A stretch of 64,000 nucleotides of DNA, from NCBI GenBank assembly GCA_964605385.1, contig CAZSCK010000002.1:33690-97689 (forward strand). The letters run 5' to 3'. Source of the DNA: JAGLTQ01 sp964605385. GTDB taxonomy: Bacteria > Pseudomonadota > Gammaproteobacteria > UBA6429 > Thiohalophilaceae. The notes under the pieces are model-generated. The model made no database searches. It saw only the letters and a program-made list of their open reading frames with translations, and had not been told where the DNA came from. The translations under genes and the position numbers were made by a program. Positions 41,680 to 49,859 of the stretch are shown piece by piece (the stretch's first letter is position 1; every line of letters begins with the position of its first letter).

Positions 41680-41708
41680 TATGTATGAAAATCGTGCCAC
41701 GCTGTCAA
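41680..41708 (-). promoter_or_regulatory. Sigma-70 promoter for pycAB
   Basis: On the minus strand TTGACA (41703-41708), 17 nt, TACATA (41680-41685). The -35 is full consensus with ideal spacing. The predicted start near 41673 gives a leader of about 25 nt. Confidence 0.7.
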
Positions 41709-41802
41709 GTTCGAGATAAAATGTAAGCTGGTCAAAAAATAGACAAATATCACGGAACAGACGGATTATTAAGGCTTTTTTTAGTTATTTGTGGCACTTT
41801 TT

Positions 41803-41831
41803 TTGACATGAAGGTATCACCCCGATACAAT
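41803..41831 (+). promoter_or_regulatory. Near-consensus sigma-70 promoter for yceD-rpmF
   Basis: TTGACA (41803-41808), exactly 17 nt, TACAAT (41826-41831). Transcription should start near 41838, only about 3 nt before the ATG at 41841. An upstream in-frame ATG at 41808 lies inside this promoter and therefore cannot be on the transcript. Confidence 0.8.
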
Positions 41832-41840
41832 CCGCGGCCT

Positions 41841-42383
41841 ATGTCAGGGCAGCATCAAAGACTACCTCTGGAAGTGGACCCAATTCGTCTTGCGACGAGA
41901 AAAGAACGCTTTCAGGGCACAATTCCCCTTAAACAGATGAAGCGACTAATTAATGCGCTTTCTTGTGGTGACGGTGAAGTATATATTGATGTGGGGTTTT
42001 CAGTTGATATTAATCAGGTTGTTATATTAGCCGGTCAAATTAAAGCTGATGCTAAACTCATTTGCCAACGCTGTATGGGAGAAATGGAACTTCCTATTGC
42101 ACTCGATTTTCAGTTAGCATTTGTACGTTCTGAAGCTGAAATGGAAAGATTACCCGAAGGGTATGAGGCAACACTGATAGATAATAAATCGATGATGTTA
42201 TCGGATATTATTGAGGATGAAATCCTCCTGGCTTTACCACCTATACCAAAACATCAGAATGAAGATTGTTCTTCTGATAATGTTGTAGAAGGTTGGGGCA
42301 GCCAGCAAAATGAACCAGACACTGAGAGTGAGGAGCGGGACAACCCGTTTGATATTCTTGCAAGTTTAAAGACAGATAAGTAA
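41841..42383 (+). CDS. yceD: YceD/DUF177 family protein (23S rRNA accumulation protein)
   Basis: Conserved protein encoded just before rpmF in most bacteria and linked to 23S rRNA accumulation. The conserved cysteine pair lies in LICQRCMGEME. The C-terminal DEILLALPPIPKH...NPFDILASLK matches E. coli YceD. The start at 41841 gives 180 residues and an N-terminus (LPLEVDPIRLA) aligned with E. coli. The longer frame from 41808 would begin inside the promoter. No Shine-Dalgarno is visible, so translation of a leaderless or near-leaderless mRNA is likely. Confidence 0.9.
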   Translation: MSGQHQRLPLEVDPIRLATRKERFQGTIPLKQMKRLINALSCGDGEVYIDVGFSVDINQVVILAGQIKADAKLICQRCMGEMELPIALDFQLAFVRSEAEMERLPEGYEATLIDNKSMMLSDIIEDEILLALPPIPKHQNEDCSSDNVVEGWGSQQNEPDTESEERDNPFDILASLKTDK

Positions 42384-42397
42384 CACGAGGCTTTATC

Positions 42398-42577
42398 ATG
42401 GCTGTACAAAAGAACAAAGTAACTCCTTCACGTCGCGGCATGCGTCGTTCACATGACTCATTGACTGCTAGCACAACGTCAATTGACTCTACTTCAGGTG
42501 AAACACATTTACGTCATCACGTAACTGCTGACGGTTTTTACCGTGGTAAGAAAGTTATCGAAACTAAGGGCGAGTAA
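42398..42577 (+). CDS. rpmF: 50S ribosomal protein L32
   Basis: A 59-residue ribosomal protein with the unmistakable start MAVQKNKVTPSRRGMRRSHD and the end FYRGKKVIETKGE. The zinc-ribbon cysteines seen in some L32 proteins are absent, as in the E. coli form (here THLRHHVT). GAGG lies 8 nt before the ATG. It follows yceD by 14 nt and is followed by a stem-loop before plsX. Confidence 0.97.
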   Translation: MAVQKNKVTPSRRGMRRSHDSLTASTTSIDSTSGETHLRHHVTADGFYRGKKVIETKGE

Positions 42578-42632
42578 TTCCCTTTATTAGCCTTTAACCT
42601 TAGGTTTTAAAATAACAAGGTTAATTATTGTG

Positions 42633-42656
42633 CGGGATATGGGAAACCATATCCCG
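42633..42656 (+). terminator. 10-bp GNRA-capped hairpin between rpmF and plsX
   Basis: CGGGATATGG-GAAA-CCATATCCCG is a perfect 10-bp stem with a GAAA tetraloop, followed by TCTTTGCTTT rather than a clean T-run. It may be a partial terminator or a stabilising 3' end for the rpmF mRNA with read-through into the fab genes. Confidence 0.55.
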
Positions 42657-42684
42657 TCTTTGCTTTAAGTGGACATCATAATTT

Positions 42685-43725
42685 ATGAGTAAATCTCAAG
42701 TAACGATATCACTCGATTGTATGGGCGGCGACTTCGGCGTTTCCATTGTGGTACCGGCAGCACTTGATGCTTTATCAAAATATGAGCATTTATCTTTAAT
42801 TCTTGTTGGCGATGAAAATGCCATCAATAAAGAGCTAGGTGATAAAGCAACAAAGTTTCCCTCTCGTATTTCTATTCAACATGCTACACAAGTTGTTGGT
42901 TCTTCTGAAGCGCCATCATTAGCCCTGCGTGGCAAAAAAGATTCATCTATGCGTGTTGCAATAAACCTGGTTAAAGAAGGCAAAGCGCAAGCTTCTGTTA
43001 GCGCCGGTAATACAGGCGCTCTTATGGCCACCGCACGTTTTGTACTTAAAACATTACCTGGTATTGATCGTCCGGCTATCTGTAGCACTTTACCTAATGC
43101 GAATAACCCAACTGGTTTTACCCACGTTTTAGACCTGGGTGCGAATGTTGATTCTTCCGCAGAATCATTACTTGAATTTGCTTTCATGGGTAATGCGTTA
43201 GCTGGAGCTATCTTTGATCTTGATTCACCAACAGTTGGTTTATTAAATATTGGTGAAGAAGAAATTAAAGGCAATGAACGTGTTAAAGAAGCTTCACGTT
43301 TACTCGCTGACAGTAATCTTAATTATGTTGGTTATGTTGAAGGCGATGGCATTTTTTTAGGAACGGTTGATGTTGTTGTTTGTGATGGTTTCATTGGCAA
43401 CGTCATGTTAAAAACAGCTGAAGGCGCAGCAAAAATGTTTACCGGTTTTCTAAAAGATGAATACAAAGCAAATATCTTTTCTAAATTTTCTGCTTTACTC
43501 TCTATGCCAGCATTAAAAAGATTTAAAAAGCGTGTTGATCCACGTGAATATAACGGAGCTAGTTTCTTAGGCTTAAAAGGTGTTGTTGTTAAAAGTCATG
43601 GTGGTGCAGATGCTTATTCTTTTTATAATGCCATCCATGTTGCAATGGTAGAAGTCGAAAAAGATGTACCTGCATTAATAAGTGAAAAATTAGAAAGCCA
43701 ATTAGCCACGAGGCAAGCAAGTTGA
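42685..43725 (+). CDS. plsX: Phosphate acyltransferase PlsX
   Basis: Converts acyl-ACP to acyl-phosphate for phospholipid synthesis. The 346-residue product begins ISLDCMGGDFG and contains the typical SAGNTGALMA, DRPAICSTLP and DLGANVD blocks. The C-terminal region has the conserved GLKGVVVKSHGGAD. The stop overlaps the TTG start of fabH (TTGA), coupling phospholipid and fatty-acid synthesis as in other gammaproteobacteria. Confidence 0.96.
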   Translation: MSKSQVTISLDCMGGDFGVSIVVPAALDALSKYEHLSLILVGDENAINKELGDKATKFPSRISIQHATQVVGSSEAPSLALRGKKDSSMRVAINLVKEGKAQASVSAGNTGALMATARFVLKTLPGIDRPAICSTLPNANNPTGFTHVLDLGANVDSSAESLLEFAFMGNALAGAIFDLDSPTVGLLNIGEEEIKGNERVKEASRLLADSNLNYVGYVEGDGIFLGTVDVVVCDGFIGNVMLKTAEGAAKMFTGFLKDEYKANIFSKFSALLSMPALKRFKKRVDPREYNGASFLGLKGVVVKSHGGADAYSFYNAIHVAMVEVEKDVPALISEKLESQLATRQAS

Positions 43726-44690
43726 TCTATTCAAATATTACAGGCACCGGTGGATATTTGCCTGAAAAGGTTGTTACCAATGCTGATCTGGAAAAGATTG
43801 TAGATACTACTGATGAATGGATTACGTCTCGTACAGGGATTAAAAAACGTCACCTTGTTGTTGATGGTGAAACGACCTGTGATCTAGCTGAAAAAGCGGC
43901 ATTAAATGCCATGGATGCCGCAGGTTTAACTAAAGATGATATTGATTTAATTATTGTTGCTACTACAACACCTGATCGTATTTTCCCCAGTACTGCATGT
44001 TTACTACAAGACAGGCTTGATATTCATGGTTGTGCTGCTTTTGATGTGCAAGCGGTATGTACCGGTTTTGTTTATGCGCTAGGTATTGCTGATAAGTTTA
44101 TTAAGTCTGGCACACATAAAACAGCATTAGTGATTGGTGCTGAAACCATGTCACGTACTGTAGATTGGAATGATCGTACCACCTGTGTTTTATTTGGTGA
44201 TGGCGCCGGTGCTGTGATTTTACAAGCAAGTGATACTCCCGGTATTTTATCTACACACTTACATGCAGATGGTAAGTATAAAGAATTATTAACAGTTCCA
44301 GCCGGTGTATCTGAGAATCCTGCATTGTTTCGATCGGGTGAAGCCTACATGCAAATGAAAGGCAACGAAGTTTTTAAAATGGCAGTCAATACATTAGGTC
44401 GAATTGTTGATGAAACTCTCGCGGCTAATCATATGGAAAAATCTGATATTGACTGGCTCGTTCCGCATCAGGCTAATATTCGCATCATTAATGCGACAGC
44501 AAAAAAACTGGGGATGTCGATGGATAATGTTGTAGTAACAGTTCATGAACACGGCAATACTTCAGCAGCTTCAGTACCACTTGCATTAAACGAAGCGGTA
44601 CGTGATGGAAGAATTAAACGTGGTGAAACCATTTTATTAGAAGCATTCGGTGGCGGTTTCACCTGGGGTTCGGCTTTAATTAAATACTAA
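43722..44690 (+). CDS. fabH: 3-oxoacyl-ACP synthase III FabH
   Basis: Starts fatty-acid synthesis by condensing acetyl-CoA with malonyl-ACP. The triad is C113 (VQAVCTGF), H249 (LVPHQANIRI) and N279 (EHGNTSAAS). At 322 residues it has the usual length. The only start matching the family N-terminus (IYSNITGTGGYLPE) is TTG at 43722, overlapping plsX by 4 nt, with GAGG about 9 nt upstream. A rare start and coupling may keep expression low relative to plsX. Confidence 0.95.
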   Translation: MIYSNITGTGGYLPEKVVTNADLEKIVDTTDEWITSRTGIKKRHLVVDGETTCDLAEKAALNAMDAAGLTKDDIDLIIVATTTPDRIFPSTACLLQDRLDIHGCAAFDVQAVCTGFVYALGIADKFIKSGTHKTALVIGAETMSRTVDWNDRTTCVLFGDGAGAVILQASDTPGILSTHLHADGKYKELLTVPAGVSENPALFRSGEAYMQMKGNEVFKMAVNTLGRIVDETLAANHMEKSDIDWLVPHQANIRIINATAKKLGMSMDNVVVTVHEHGNTSAASVPLALNEAVRDGRIKRGETILLEAFGGGFTWGSALIKY

Positions 44691-44723
44691 TTTAACTAAC
44701 ACGAAGGATTCAAGGGATATATT

Positions 44724-44750
44724 GCAGGTTCGAATAAATTCGAACCTACG
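44724..44750. repeat. Short palindrome, minimal member of the GTAGGTT repeat family
   Basis: AGGTTCGAAT (44726-44735), AA, ATTCGAACCT (44738-44747) is a 10-bp perfect inverted repeat flanked by TGC and ACG, so it reads GCAGGTTCG...CGAACCTACG. The ends match the 125-bp elements at 2967 and 53918. There is no T-tract. It lies in the fabH-fabD gap. Confidence 0.6.
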
Positions 44751-44827
44751 AAAAACATTATACCCCGAACCTTTTATTATTTTTCTTTGCGTTCTTAGTA
44801 GTTATAAAAATAAATAAAGGATCAAAA

Positions 44828-45748
44828 ATGTCTTTAGCATTTATCTTTCCAGGTCAGGGTTCACAATCAGTGGGCATGTTAAAAGATCTATCTGAAAATT
44901 TTTCAGAAGTCTCTGCAACGTTTAAAGAAGCATCTGATGCATTAGGTTATGACTTATGGTCTCTTATTCAAGATGGACCTGCAGAAAAATTAAACTCTAC
45001 TGATGTTACTCAACCAGCAATGTTAGCTTCCGGTGTTGCAACATGGCGTGTATGGCAGGCTAAAGGTGGCGCGATGCCAGTAATGATGGCCGGTCATAGT
45101 TTAGGTGAATACACTGCCTTGGTTTGTGCCGGTAGTTTAGATTTTGTTGATGCTATTAAATTAGTATCTCAACGTGGCAAGTTTATGATGCAAGCTGTGC
45201 CCGCTGGTACAGGTGCAATGGCGGCGATTTTAGGTATGGAAGATGAACTTGTACGCCAGGTTTGTCTTGATGCTGCGCAAGGTGAAGTACTTGAAGCTGT
45301 AAACTACAATTCACCTGGCCAGGTTGTTGTTGCGGGTAACAAAGCAGCAGTTGAACGTGTTTGTGTTTTAGCGAAAGAAAAGGGTGCAAAACGTGCTCTG
45401 GAATTACCTGTTAGCGTGCCATCTCATTGTGCTTTAATGAAACCTGCGGCGGAGCAATTATCTGAAGTACTTAATACTATTTCATTTAAAACACCCTCTA
45501 TTCCTGTTTTTAATAATGTTGATGTTATTGCTGCTGAGTCTGAATCAGATATCCGCGATGCCTTAAAACGTCAGCTTTTCAGTCCAGTACGCTGGGTTGA
45601 TACAATCGAGAAAATGTCTGCTAATGGTGCAGATCAATTTATTGAATGTGGTCCGGGTAAGGTTTTGGTTGGGCTCAATAAACGAATTAATAAAGCGCTG
45701 ACTTCAGCCGCATTGCTTGATACAGCAACAGTTGAAGCTGCGTTATAA
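44828..45748 (+). CDS. fabD: Malonyl-CoA:ACP transacylase FabD
   Basis: Loads malonyl groups onto acyl carrier protein. The 306-residue product has the N-terminal FPGQGSQSVGM, nucleophile S91 in GHSLGEYTALV, a conserved Gln in QRGKFMQ-like context and the catalytic His in VPSHCALM (about residue 200). AAAGGA lies before the ATG. It is separated from fabH by 137 nt containing the short palindrome, and fabG follows 18 nt downstream. Confidence 0.96.
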   Translation: MSLAFIFPGQGSQSVGMLKDLSENFSEVSATFKEASDALGYDLWSLIQDGPAEKLNSTDVTQPAMLASGVATWRVWQAKGGAMPVMMAGHSLGEYTALVCAGSLDFVDAIKLVSQRGKFMMQAVPAGTGAMAAILGMEDELVRQVCLDAAQGEVLEAVNYNSPGQVVVAGNKAAVERVCVLAKEKGAKRALELPVSVPSHCALMKPAAEQLSEVLNTISFKTPSIPVFNNVDVIAAESESDIRDALKRQLFSPVRWVDTIEKMSANGADQFIECGPGKVLVGLNKRINKALTSAALLDTATVEAAL

Positions 45749-45766
45749 AATTACGAGGAACAGATT

Positions 45767-46510
45767 ATGTCTTTAGAAAATGAAATTGCATTCGTATCCG
45801 GTGCCAGCCGTGGTATTGGTAAGGAAATCGCATTGGCTTTAGGTGCTCAAGGCGCAACTGTAATAGGCACAGCAACTTCAGAAAGTGGTGCAGAAAACAT
45901 CTCTAACTACCTGAAAGAAAACGATATTAAAGGTAAAGGAATGGTCATGAATGTGACCGATCAAGACAGCATTACCGACACAGTTAAAGCAATTACTGAA
46001 GAGTTTGCTGCACCTTCTATTCTTATTAATAATGCCGGTATTACCCGTGACAACCTCGTTATGCGCATGAAAGATGCTGAATGGGATGACATCATGAATA
46101 CCAACCTGAGCTCAATTTTTCGCGTTAGTAAAGCCTGTTTACGCGGCATGATGAAGGCGAAGAAAGGCCGTATTATTAGTATTGCTTCAGTTGTTGGTGT
46201 TACCGGTAACGCAGGGCAGGCTAACTATGCAGCGGCGAAAGCGGGTGTCATTGGCTTTAGTAAGTCTCTGGCCCGTGAAGTTGGATCTCGAGGCATCACC
46301 GTAAATGTAGTTGCACCGGGCTTTATTGATACAGATATGACTAAAGCTTTGCCAGAAGCGCAGCGTGACGCGTTATTAGGCCAGATTCCGCTTGGAAGAT
46401 TAGGTGATGCAGCAGAAATTGCCCATGCAGTGGCCTTTTTATCGTCTCCTGAAGCAGCTTATATCACTGGCGAGACGTTACACGTCAACGGCGGCATGCA
46501 TATGAGTTGA
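45767..46510 (+). CDS. fabG: 3-oxoacyl-ACP reductase FabG
   Basis: NADPH-dependent short-chain reductase of the fatty-acid elongation cycle. The 247-residue product has the cofactor loop GASRGIG (12-18), NNAG (88-91) and the catalytic triad S141, Y154, K158 (YAAAKAG). The C-terminal YITGETLHVNGGMHMS is typical FabG. GAGGAA lies upstream of the ATG. It is followed by a 254-nt spacer holding a long hairpin and the acpP promoter. Confidence 0.96.
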   Translation: MSLENEIAFVSGASRGIGKEIALALGAQGATVIGTATSESGAENISNYLKENDIKGKGMVMNVTDQDSITDTVKAITEEFAAPSILINNAGITRDNLVMRMKDAEWDDIMNTNLSSIFRVSKACLRGMMKAKKGRIISIASVVGVTGNAGQANYAAAKAGVIGFSKSLAREVGSRGITVNVVAPGFIDTDMTKALPEAQRDALLGQIPLGRLGDAAEIAHAVAFLSSPEAAYITGETLHVNGGMHMS

Positions 46511-46529
46511 TGCGAAAGGTGGGAAACTA

Positions 46530-46590
46530 CGAAATTCGTCTCAAAATGCTCATTCACTGCGTGTGAATTCCGCTTTTTCGACAAATTTCG
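46530..46590. repeat. Long imperfect hairpin between fabG and acpP
   Basis: CGAAATTCGTC (46530-46540) pairs with GACAAATTTCG (46580-46590), with an A-run/T-run middle. The apical stem ATTCAC (46552-46557) pairs with GTGAAT (46563-46568). The whole 61-nt unit folds on itself with internal loops. No T-tract follows. It is a candidate dispersed palindrome or an RNA processing site separating the fabG and acpP messages. Confidence 0.6.
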
Positions 46591-46690
46591 CCTTGTTCTC
46601 TGAATTCTCTCTATCCGTTAAAGTATTGATGTAGAAAAGATTAAATATTAATTAAATATGTGATTTATTTGGCTAAAATGGCCATGAAAC

Positions 46691-46719
46691 TAGAATCTAT
46701 CGGGTGTTTCCAATACAAT
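46691..46719 (+). promoter_or_regulatory. Candidate acpP promoter
   Basis: TAGAAT (46691-46696), 17 nt, TACAAT (46714-46719). The predicted start near 46726 gives a 39-nt leader with GGAGG. A dedicated promoter fits the high level of ACP needed. The -35 is weak. Confidence 0.45.
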
Positions 46720-46764
46720 AGCGCCCGCAGCGTCAATCGAATAAAAATTGGAGGAATTGACCAA

Positions 46765-46998
46765 ATGAGCAGCATTGAAGAACGTGTACAAAAAATCGTA
46801 ATTGAGCAATTGGGCGTTAAGGAAGAAGAAGTAACGAAAGATGCTTCATTCGTAGACGACTTGGGTGCTGATTCACTCGACACAGTTGAATTAGTTATGG
46901 CTCTTGAAGAAGAGTTTGAAACTGAAATTCCTGATGAAGATGCAGAAAAAATCACTACGGTAGCAGAAGCGGTTAAGTATATTAACACTAACGGCTAA
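46765..46998 (+). CDS. acpP: Acyl carrier protein
   Basis: Carrier of growing acyl chains, 77 residues and strongly acidic. The phosphopantetheine site is S37 in LGADSLDTVELVMALEEEF. The open frame extends to 46660, but the real start is ATG 46765, preceded by GGAGG (46750-46754) and giving the canonical SSIEERVQKIVIEQLGV N-terminus. The terminator-like hairpin just downstream makes a short, abundant mono-gene message likely, with partial read-through to fabF. Confidence 0.98.
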   Translation: MSSIEERVQKIVIEQLGVKEEEVTKDASFVDDLGADSLDTVELVMALEEEFETEIPDEDAEKITTVAEAVKYINTNG

Positions 46999-47018
46999 AC
47001 CTGTTTTATCGTAATATG

Positions 47019-47067
47019 AAACCGCACCATTATGCAGAGATGCATGAGGGCAGCGGTTTTTTATTTT
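47019..47067 (+). terminator. Rho-independent terminator after acpP
   Basis: AAACCGC (47019-47025) pairs with GCGGTTT (47053-47059), with an inner GCAT-containing stem-loop, followed by TTTTTTATTTT. This is a good intrinsic terminator 20 nt after acpP. Confidence 0.8.
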
Positions 47068-47131
47068 CTACTGCTCTATAATGGTAGAAAATAATAATAA
47101 TTTATAAGTTAAATACAATAGAGATAAGATA

Positions 47132-48370
47132 ATGGCTAATCGTCGTGTGGTTGTAACGGGTATGGGAATGCTTTCTCCAGTTGGTAATACAGTTGAAGAA
47201 AGCTGGAAGAATATTCTTGCCGGTAAAAGTGGTGTTGAAACCATTTCTGCTTTTGATGCTTCTGCTTTTGCAACCACCTTTACTGCTTCTGTTAAAAACT
47301 TTGATGTGACAAGTATTATGTCTGCAAAAGATGCTCGTAAGATGGATTCGTTTATTCATTACGGTATTGCCGCAGCAATTGAAGCGATAGAAGATTCTGG
47401 TTTAGAAACAACAGAAGAAAATGCGCATCGTATCGGTGTATCTATTGGTTCAGGTATCGGTGGTTTAAATACGATCGAAGCTAACTATGAAAAATATCAA
47501 AAAGGTGGCTCACGTAAAATTTCACCTTTTTTAATACCTGCAACAATCATTAATATGATCTCTGGTAACCTCTCTATTCGTTATGGCTTTAAAGGCCCTA
47601 ACTATGCAATAACAACGGCGTGTGCAACAGCAACTCACAGCATTGGTGATGCGGCACGTATGATTGAGCATGGTGATTGTGATGTTATGGTTACCGGTGG
47701 TGCAGAAAACGCAACATCTATTTTAGGACTTGGTGGCTTTGCTGCGGCTCGCGCATTGTCGTCACGTAATGATGATCCTGCAACAGCAAGTCGTCCCTGG
47801 GATAAAGACCGTGATGGTTTTGTTTTAGGTGATGGTGCTGGTGTAATGGTTATCGAAGAATATGAACACGCTAAAGCACGTGGCGCAAAAATTTATGCTG
47901 AAGTTTTAGGCTTTGGTATGAGTGGTGATGCCTATCACATGACAACACCATCAGTAGGCGGTGAAGGTGCAAGCCGTTGTATGAATAATGCAATCAATGA
48001 TGCAGGGATTAATCCTGACGAAGTTGATTATGTAAACGCGCATGGTACATCAACACCTGCAGGCGATATTGTAGAAGTTCAAGCTGCTAAATTAACCTTT
48101 GGTGATCACGCTTATAAATTAGCAATGAGTTCAACTAAATCTATGACGGGACACTTACTTGGTGCCGCCGGCGGTATTGAAGCTATCTTTGCAGTACTTG
48201 CGATTAAAGATCAGGTTGCTCCACCAACTATTAACATCTTTAATGTTGATGAAGGTTGTGATTTAAACTTTGTCCCTGATACGCCACAAGAAATGAAAAT
48301 TGATGTGGCTGTTTCAAACTCATTTGGTTTTGGCGGAACAAACGGTACATTGGTTTTCCGTAAGGTTTAA
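47132..48370 (+). CDS. fabF: 3-oxoacyl-ACP synthase II FabF
   Basis: Condensing enzyme of elongation. The 412-residue product has catalytic C164 (TTACATATHS), H304 (NAHGTSTPAGD) and H341 (MTGHLLGAAG), and ends with the common FGFGGTNGTLVF. The ribosome binding site is weak. Because a terminator precedes it, it may have its own promoter in 47068-47131, but none is clear. A repeat element follows before pabB. Confidence 0.97.
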   Translation: MANRRVVVTGMGMLSPVGNTVEESWKNILAGKSGVETISAFDASAFATTFTASVKNFDVTSIMSAKDARKMDSFIHYGIAAAIEAIEDSGLETTEENAHRIGVSIGSGIGGLNTIEANYEKYQKGGSRKISPFLIPATIINMISGNLSIRYGFKGPNYAITTACATATHSIGDAARMIEHGDCDVMVTGGAENATSILGLGGFAAARALSSRNDDPATASRPWDKDRDGFVLGDGAGVMVIEEYEHAKARGAKIYAEVLGFGMSGDAYHMTTPSVGGEGASRCMNNAINDAGINPDEVDYVNAHGTSTPAGDIVEVQAAKLTFGDHAYKLAMSSTKSMTGHLLGAAGGIEAIFAVLAIKDQVAPPTINIFNVDEGCDLNFVPDTPQEMKIDVAVSNSFGFGGTNGTLVFRKV

Positions 48371-48386
48371 AATTAGTAGCTCTTAA

Positions 48387-48449
48387 TGTAGGTTGGACTC
48401 GTAGCACTGCTCATAAAATATATTTAGAGGGTGTCAGCCCAACGCGGTG
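48387..48449. repeat. Single-module member of the GTAGGTT...CGCGG repeat family
   Basis: Begins TGTAGGTTGGAC (48387-48398) and ends GTCAGCCCAACGCGGTG (48433-48449). The arms GTTGG and CCAAC pair. The boundaries match single modules of the 125-bp compound elements. It lies between fabF and pabB. Confidence 0.6.
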
Positions 48450-48485
48450 CCGGCAAAGGAATATTTGTAATCGAATAACACAATT

Positions 48486-49859
48486 ATGCCGCATTCCAAA
48501 TCAAGCTCTGATACCTTTAATTCTAAAGGGTTAAAAATACACAACCAGCAGGGGCAGCAAAACTTATTGGCCCTGCATAAATCCAATCCTAAACGTTATC
48601 CATTTTTACTTGAAAGTGTTGAAAGCTCCGACTCATCTCATTTCGATATTCTCTTTGCCTTCCCACAAGAAACATTAACCTTATCCAGTAAAGAAGAGTT
48701 AAGTGGTTATAGTGATATTGACGGTAACGACTTTTTAAACAACCTAAGCCATTGGTGGAAAACTAAACGAGATAATACTATTGAATGTGAAACACTACCT
48801 TTTACAGGTGGGTGGTTTTTGTATCTCGGTTATGAATTAGCAAAACAAGTTGAATCACATCTTAAGCTAAAAGCACCGTCAACAGCTATTGCCTATGCAA
48901 CACGTATTCCTGCTGCAATTCTTTATGACCATAAAGAAGACTGCACATATTATATTTGTGAAGATCAATTTAATTACTTAAAACAATTAAAAACAGATGC
49001 CGAACAATCTGATTCTTTAGAAAAAAACAGTTATCTTAAATTAAATAACATTGAAGAAGAAGATGAAAATAAATATCTGAATTCAATAAAGAAAGTAAAA
49101 CAATACATTATTGATGGTGATATATTTCAAGCTAATCTTTCCAGGCTTTGGAAAATGGAAAGCAGCAAAGTTAACGCGGTTGAACTTTATCAGAGACTAC
49201 GAGAAACAAACCCCGCGCCGTTTTCTGGATTAGCAGTACATAATAATTTTTCTATTATTAGCTCATCACCTGAGCGTTTAATTAGTGTTAAAAATGGTCG
49301 AACTGAAACACGTCCAATAGCAGGAACTCGTCGGCGTGAAATAGATAAAGAAAAAGATGAAGCATTAAAAGAAGAGTTAATTTCTCATCCAAAAGAACGT
49401 GCAGAACACATTATGCTGATTGATCTTGAACGTAATGATTTAGGACGAATTTGTATACCAGGTACGATTAAAGTTGATGAACTCATGGTGTTAGAGTCTT
49501 ATGCTCATGTTCACCATATTGTTTCGAATATTTGTGGCCGGTTAAAAGACGGAATATTACCAGGAGAGGTCATTAAGGCAGTATTCCCTGGTGGAACCAT
49601 TACGGGTTGTCCTAAAGTGCGCTGTATGGAGATAATCTCGGAGCTCGAAAACGAAGCCAGAGGCGCTTATACCGGTTCAATGGGCTATTTAAATCATAAT
49701 GGTGATATGGATATAAATATATTAATTAGAACAATCACACTGGAAAATAATACACTGTCTTTTCGTGCTGGCGCAGGCTTGGTAGCAGATTCTGTTGCTC
49801 AATCTGAGTTGGAGGAAACGCGACATAAAGCGCGTGGACTGTTGCTTGCGTTACAATAA
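48486..49859 (+). CDS. pabB: Aminodeoxychorismate synthase component I
   Basis: Converts chorismate and ammonia to 4-amino-4-deoxychorismate for folate synthesis. The 457-residue product has the chorismate-binding fold with DGDIFQANLSR (211-221), SSSPERL, HIMLIDLERNDLGRI and FPGGTITGCPKVRCMEII. The site that in E. coli PabB is PIKGT (nucleophilic Lys) is PIAGT here (277-281), as in anthranilate synthase. Adjacency to pabC supports PabB rather than TrpE. The start at 48486 has little ribosome binding signal. Confidence 0.88.
   Translation: MPHSKSSSDTFNSKGLKIHNQQGQQNLLALHKSNPKRYPFLLESVESSDSSHFDILFAFPQETLTLSSKEELSGYSDIDGNDFLNNLSHWWKTKRDNTIECETLPFTGGWFLYLGYELAKQVESHLKLKAPSTAIAYATRIPAAILYDHKEDCTYYICEDQFNYLKQLKTDAEQSDSLEKNSYLKLNNIEEEDENKYLNSIKKVKQYIIDGDIFQANLSRLWKMESSKVNAVELYQRLRETNPAPFSGLAVHNNFSIISSSPERLISVKNGRTETRPIAGTRRREIDKEKDEALKEELISHPKERAEHIMLIDLERNDLGRICIPGTIKVDELMVLESYAHVHHIVSNICGRLKDGILPGEVIKAVFPGGTITGCPKVRCMEIISELENEARGAYTGSMGYLNHNGDMDINILIRTITLENNTLSFRAGAGLVADSVAQSELEETRHKARGLLLALQ

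Noticed and set aside
46660..46764. 35-residue N-terminal extension of acyl carrier protein
   Set aside because: It covers the candidate promoter and leader. ACP starts at 46765 with a GGAGG site.
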